Below, one piece after another: positions 62,607-64,000 of a DNA stretch of 64,000 nucleotides. Within the stretch, counting starts at the first letter, position 1; every line of letters starts with the position of its first letter. The position numbers and the translations under genes were made by a program. The DNA comes from Micromonospora sp. RP3T (GTDB taxonomy: Bacteria > Actinomycetota > Actinomycetes > Mycobacteriales > Micromonosporaceae), in contig NZ_PYPS01000016.1 in NCBI RefSeq assembly GCF_003027925.1, positions 62,001 to 126,000 of the forward strand, given 5' to 3'. Under the pieces are notes generated by a model that made no database searches, had not been told where the DNA came from, and saw only the letters and a program-made list of their open reading frames with translations.

Positions 62607-63311
62607 GTGCGTGTGACGGAGGCCTTCGACGCCGTGGCCGGCCGCTACGACGAGGCCCGACGCCGGCTGGTGCCCTGCTTCGACGCGTTCTACGGCACCG
62701 CGATCGAGGTGGCCGCGCCACCGCTGCGGGCCGCGCTGGCCGCCGGGCGTACCCCCGAGGTGCTGGACCTCGGCGCGGGCACCGGCCTGCTCTCCCTGCT
62801 GCTGTCCGCGGCGGTCCCCGGCGTCCGGCTGACGCTCGTGGACGGCGCGCCCGCCATGCTCGCGGTCGCCACCGGCCACCTGACCGCCCGCGGGGTGCCG
62901 CACCGCACGGTCCACGCCGACCTGGCCGACCCGCTGCCCGCCGGCCGCTACGACGCGGTGGTCTCCGCGCTGGCCATCCACCACCTCGACGACGAGGGCA
63001 AGCGGGCGCTCTACCGCCGGGCGGCGGGCGCGCTCGCGCCCGGCGGCGTGTTCGTCAACGCCGAGCAGGTGGCCGGGCCCACCCCGGCGCTGGATCGGCG
63101 CTACGACGAGGTGTGGACGGCGCGGATCACCGAGTTGGGCTCCGACGCCGACGAGATCGCCGCCTCCCGGGAACGGATGCGGCACGACCGGCCGGCAACC
63201 GTGGCCGACCAGTGCGGCTGGCTCGTCGAGGCCGGGCTGGCGGACGTGGACTGCTTCTTCAAGGAGTGGCGCTTCGCCGTCTTCGGCGGCCACCGTCCCG
63301 TCTTCGAGTGA
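62607..63311 (+). CDS. class I SAM-dependent methyltransferase
   Basis: 234 residues. SAM-binding VLDLGAGTGLLSLLLSAAVP, acidic loop LTLVDGAPAMLAVA, and VVSALAIHHLDDEGKRALYR after motif II, as in UbiE/type-11 small-molecule methyltransferases. Substrate unknown. GTG start: an ATG two bases earlier runs into a stop, and GGGAGG sits five bases upstream. A weak hairpin (63335-63364) follows. Confidence 0.88.
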   Translation: MRVTEAFDAVAGRYDEARRRLVPCFDAFYGTAIEVAAPPLRAALAAGRTPEVLDLGAGTGLLSLLLSAAVPGVRLTLVDGAPAMLAVATGHLTARGVPHRTVHADLADPLPAGRYDAVVSALAIHHLDDEGKRALYRRAAGALAPGGVFVNAEQVAGPTPALDRRYDEVWTARITELGSDADEIAASRERMRHDRPATVADQCGWLVEAGLADVDCFFKEWRFAVFGGHRPVFE

Positions 63312-63334
63312 CCGGGCGAACCTGGTGCTCCCGC

Positions 63335-63364
63335 CTTGCGGCGCACTCGGGCGTGTCGCGCAAG
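63335..63364 (+). terminator. imperfect hairpin after methyltransferase
   Basis: Ten pairs (CTTGCG with CGCAAG outside, CACG with TGTG-type pairing inside) with a 2x2 internal mismatch and a six-base loop, 23 bases past the stop. Confidence 0.4.
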
Positions 63365-63382
63365 AGAAGAAGTGGCCAGAAA

Positions 63383-63428
63383 CGCGATATACCTCCGAGT
63401 CATATTTATGACCCTGAGGTATATCGCG
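63383..63428. repeat. nested AT-rich palindrome
   Basis: Outer arms 63383-63395 and 63416-63428 are a perfect 13-bp inverted repeat (CGCGATATACCTC). Inside them lies a second perfect dyad GTCATATTTATGAC (63399-63412), flanked by three unpaired bases each side. The block is far more AT-rich than its surroundings. It lies 87 bases before the antitoxin start. Operator or cruciform-forming site; identity unknown. Confidence 0.8.
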
Positions 63429-63477
63429 GAGAAGCGCACATCATCCGGGTGCCGTGACGCACCGTGTGGCGTGAGGG

Positions 63478-63507
63478 ATGACTAAAGGTCATACCGGCGG
63501 GTACTCT
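63478..63507 (+). promoter_or_regulatory. probable promoter, leaderless antitoxin mRNA
   Basis: ATGACT (63478-63483), 18-bp spacer, TACTCT (63502-63507). The -10 ends seven bases before the ATG, so the transcript is likely leaderless. Confidence 0.5.
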
Positions 63508-63514
63508 GTTCGGC

Positions 63515-63775
63515 ATGACCGCCAAGGTGACACTGTCGTTCTCCGACGAGACCATCGAGGAGGCGCGCCGGTTCGCCAAGCGGGAAGGGCTCTCCCTCTC
63601 CGCCTGGATGGACCGGGCCGCCCGGGAGAAGGCGCTGCGCGAGGTCTTCACCGCGCATGCCGCCGCGGTCACCCGGGCCGGCCTGGACCTGGAATCCGCC
63701 GCCCTGGCCGACGCCCAGGAGGCCGCGATGGTCGACGACGCCCTGTTCGGCGGCGGGCGTCCGCGTGCTGCGTAG
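63515..63775 (+). CDS. ribbon-helix-helix antitoxin-like protein
   Basis: 86 residues. N-terminal RHH fold: strand KVTLSFSDETIEEARRFAKR then GLSLSAWMDRAAREKALREV, followed by an acidic/Ala-rich C-terminus typical of a toxin-binding tail. Encoded just before and overlapping (11 bases) a MazF/PemK-like gene, the standard toxin-antitoxin layout. No Shine-Dalgarno sequence, in keeping with a leaderless mRNA. Confidence 0.82.
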   Translation: MTAKVTLSFSDETIEEARRFAKREGLSLSAWMDRAAREKALREVFTAHAAAVTRAGLDLESAALADAQEAAMVDDALFGGGRPRAA

Positions 63776-64000
63776 GGGCGAGGTCTGGCGCATCTCCGGC
63801 GCCCGGGAACGGTACGGCCTGGTCATCAGCTCCGACGTCTACAACGCCACCGACGTGCCGATCGTGATCGTGGCCGAGGTGGTCGAGGAGTCGCTGCTGC
63901 GCGACTCGCCGCTCGCGGTGCGCACGGGCGGTTTCGTGGTGATGCCCGACCGGCTCTCCGCGCCGATGAAGAAGTGGTTCACCGAGTGCGTGGACGTGGC
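63765..64000 (+). CDS. MazF/PemK-like toxin, 3' end beyond window
   Basis: 78 codons seen of a protein usually 100-115 long. Begins LRRGEVWRISGARERYGLVI (family: RGEVW...R..LVIS), then PIVIVAEVVEESLLRDSPLA and DRLSAPMKKWF. The PemK/MazF beta-barrel cleaves mRNA or tRNA at specific sites; in this sequence the first-loop Arg (residue 14) region fits, the rest is off-window. GTG start inside the antitoxin gene; it is the only in-frame start that gives the RGEVW motif at the N-terminus. Confidence 0.78.
   Translation, partial: MLRRGEVWRISGARERYGLVISSDVYNATDVPIVIVAEVVEESLLRDSPLAVRTGGFVVMPDRLSAPMKKWFTECVDV

Overview
The window is high-GC actinobacterial chromosome. Ribosomal proteins, the zinc-type S14, frequent GTG/TTG starts, a nitrate-sensor conservon, an NnaR-type HemD/winged-helix regulator and a GlnR-like box all fit. 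Protein sequences look most like Micromonosporaceae (Micromonospora-like), a family-level guess from memory. No rRNA, tRNA, CRISPR array, insertion sequence or phage gene was seen.

Region 1 (1-28.6 kb) is the transcription/translation core, all on + : the 3' part of rpoC, two small membrane-protein genes, then rpsL-rpsG-fusA-tuf, the complete S10 block (rpsJ to rpsQ), the spc block (rplN to rplO, secY, adk, map), a DUF1707-type gene, and infA-rpmJ-rpsM-rpsK-rpsD-rpoA-rplQ-truA. rpmJ is only 37 codons. Most block boundaries carry GC-rich perfect hairpins without a U-tract, so the cluster looks divided into sub-operons. Region 2 (28.6-34.1 kb) has a membrane protein, an RsmC-like methyltransferase, an ABC-F ATPase overlapping a nucleotidyltransferase, and an aldo-keto reductase.

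Region 3 (34.2-40.3 kb) is a thiamin operon under a TPP riboswitch: thiE, thiO, thiS, thiG, a TenI-like gene, thiD, thiC. It covers thiazole synthesis (ThiO/S/G, TenI-like tautomerase), pyrimidine synthesis and phosphorylation (ThiC/ThiD) and coupling (ThiE). Region 4 (40.3-48.8 kb) holds a large low-complexity membrane protein, a divergent ABC uptake locus (ATPase, flavin-type oxidoreductase and cupin on -, binding protein and permease on +), and a second binding protein facing the permease. Region 5 (49.2-54.9 kb) is a four-gene conservon (sensor kinase, roadblock, DUF742, Ras-like GTPase) followed by a secreted tandem rubrerythrin-like protein. Region 6 (54.9-62.5 kb, -) is one tightly overlapping nitrate-assimilation operon, nasA-FAD reductase-nirB-nirD-nnaR, behind a GlnR-like box. 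Region 7 (62.6-64 kb) has a SAM methyltransferase and the start of a ribbon-helix-helix/MazF-like toxin-antitoxin pair.

The most unusual signal is a pair of hairpins 10 kb apart (37753-37824 and 47546-47619). Both have ~22-bp stems of unrelated sequence but share an identical 28-nt apical loop. A conserved loop on covarying stems points to a structured RNA element, not a plain terminator. A second unexplained signal is a nested AT-rich palindrome at 63383-63428.
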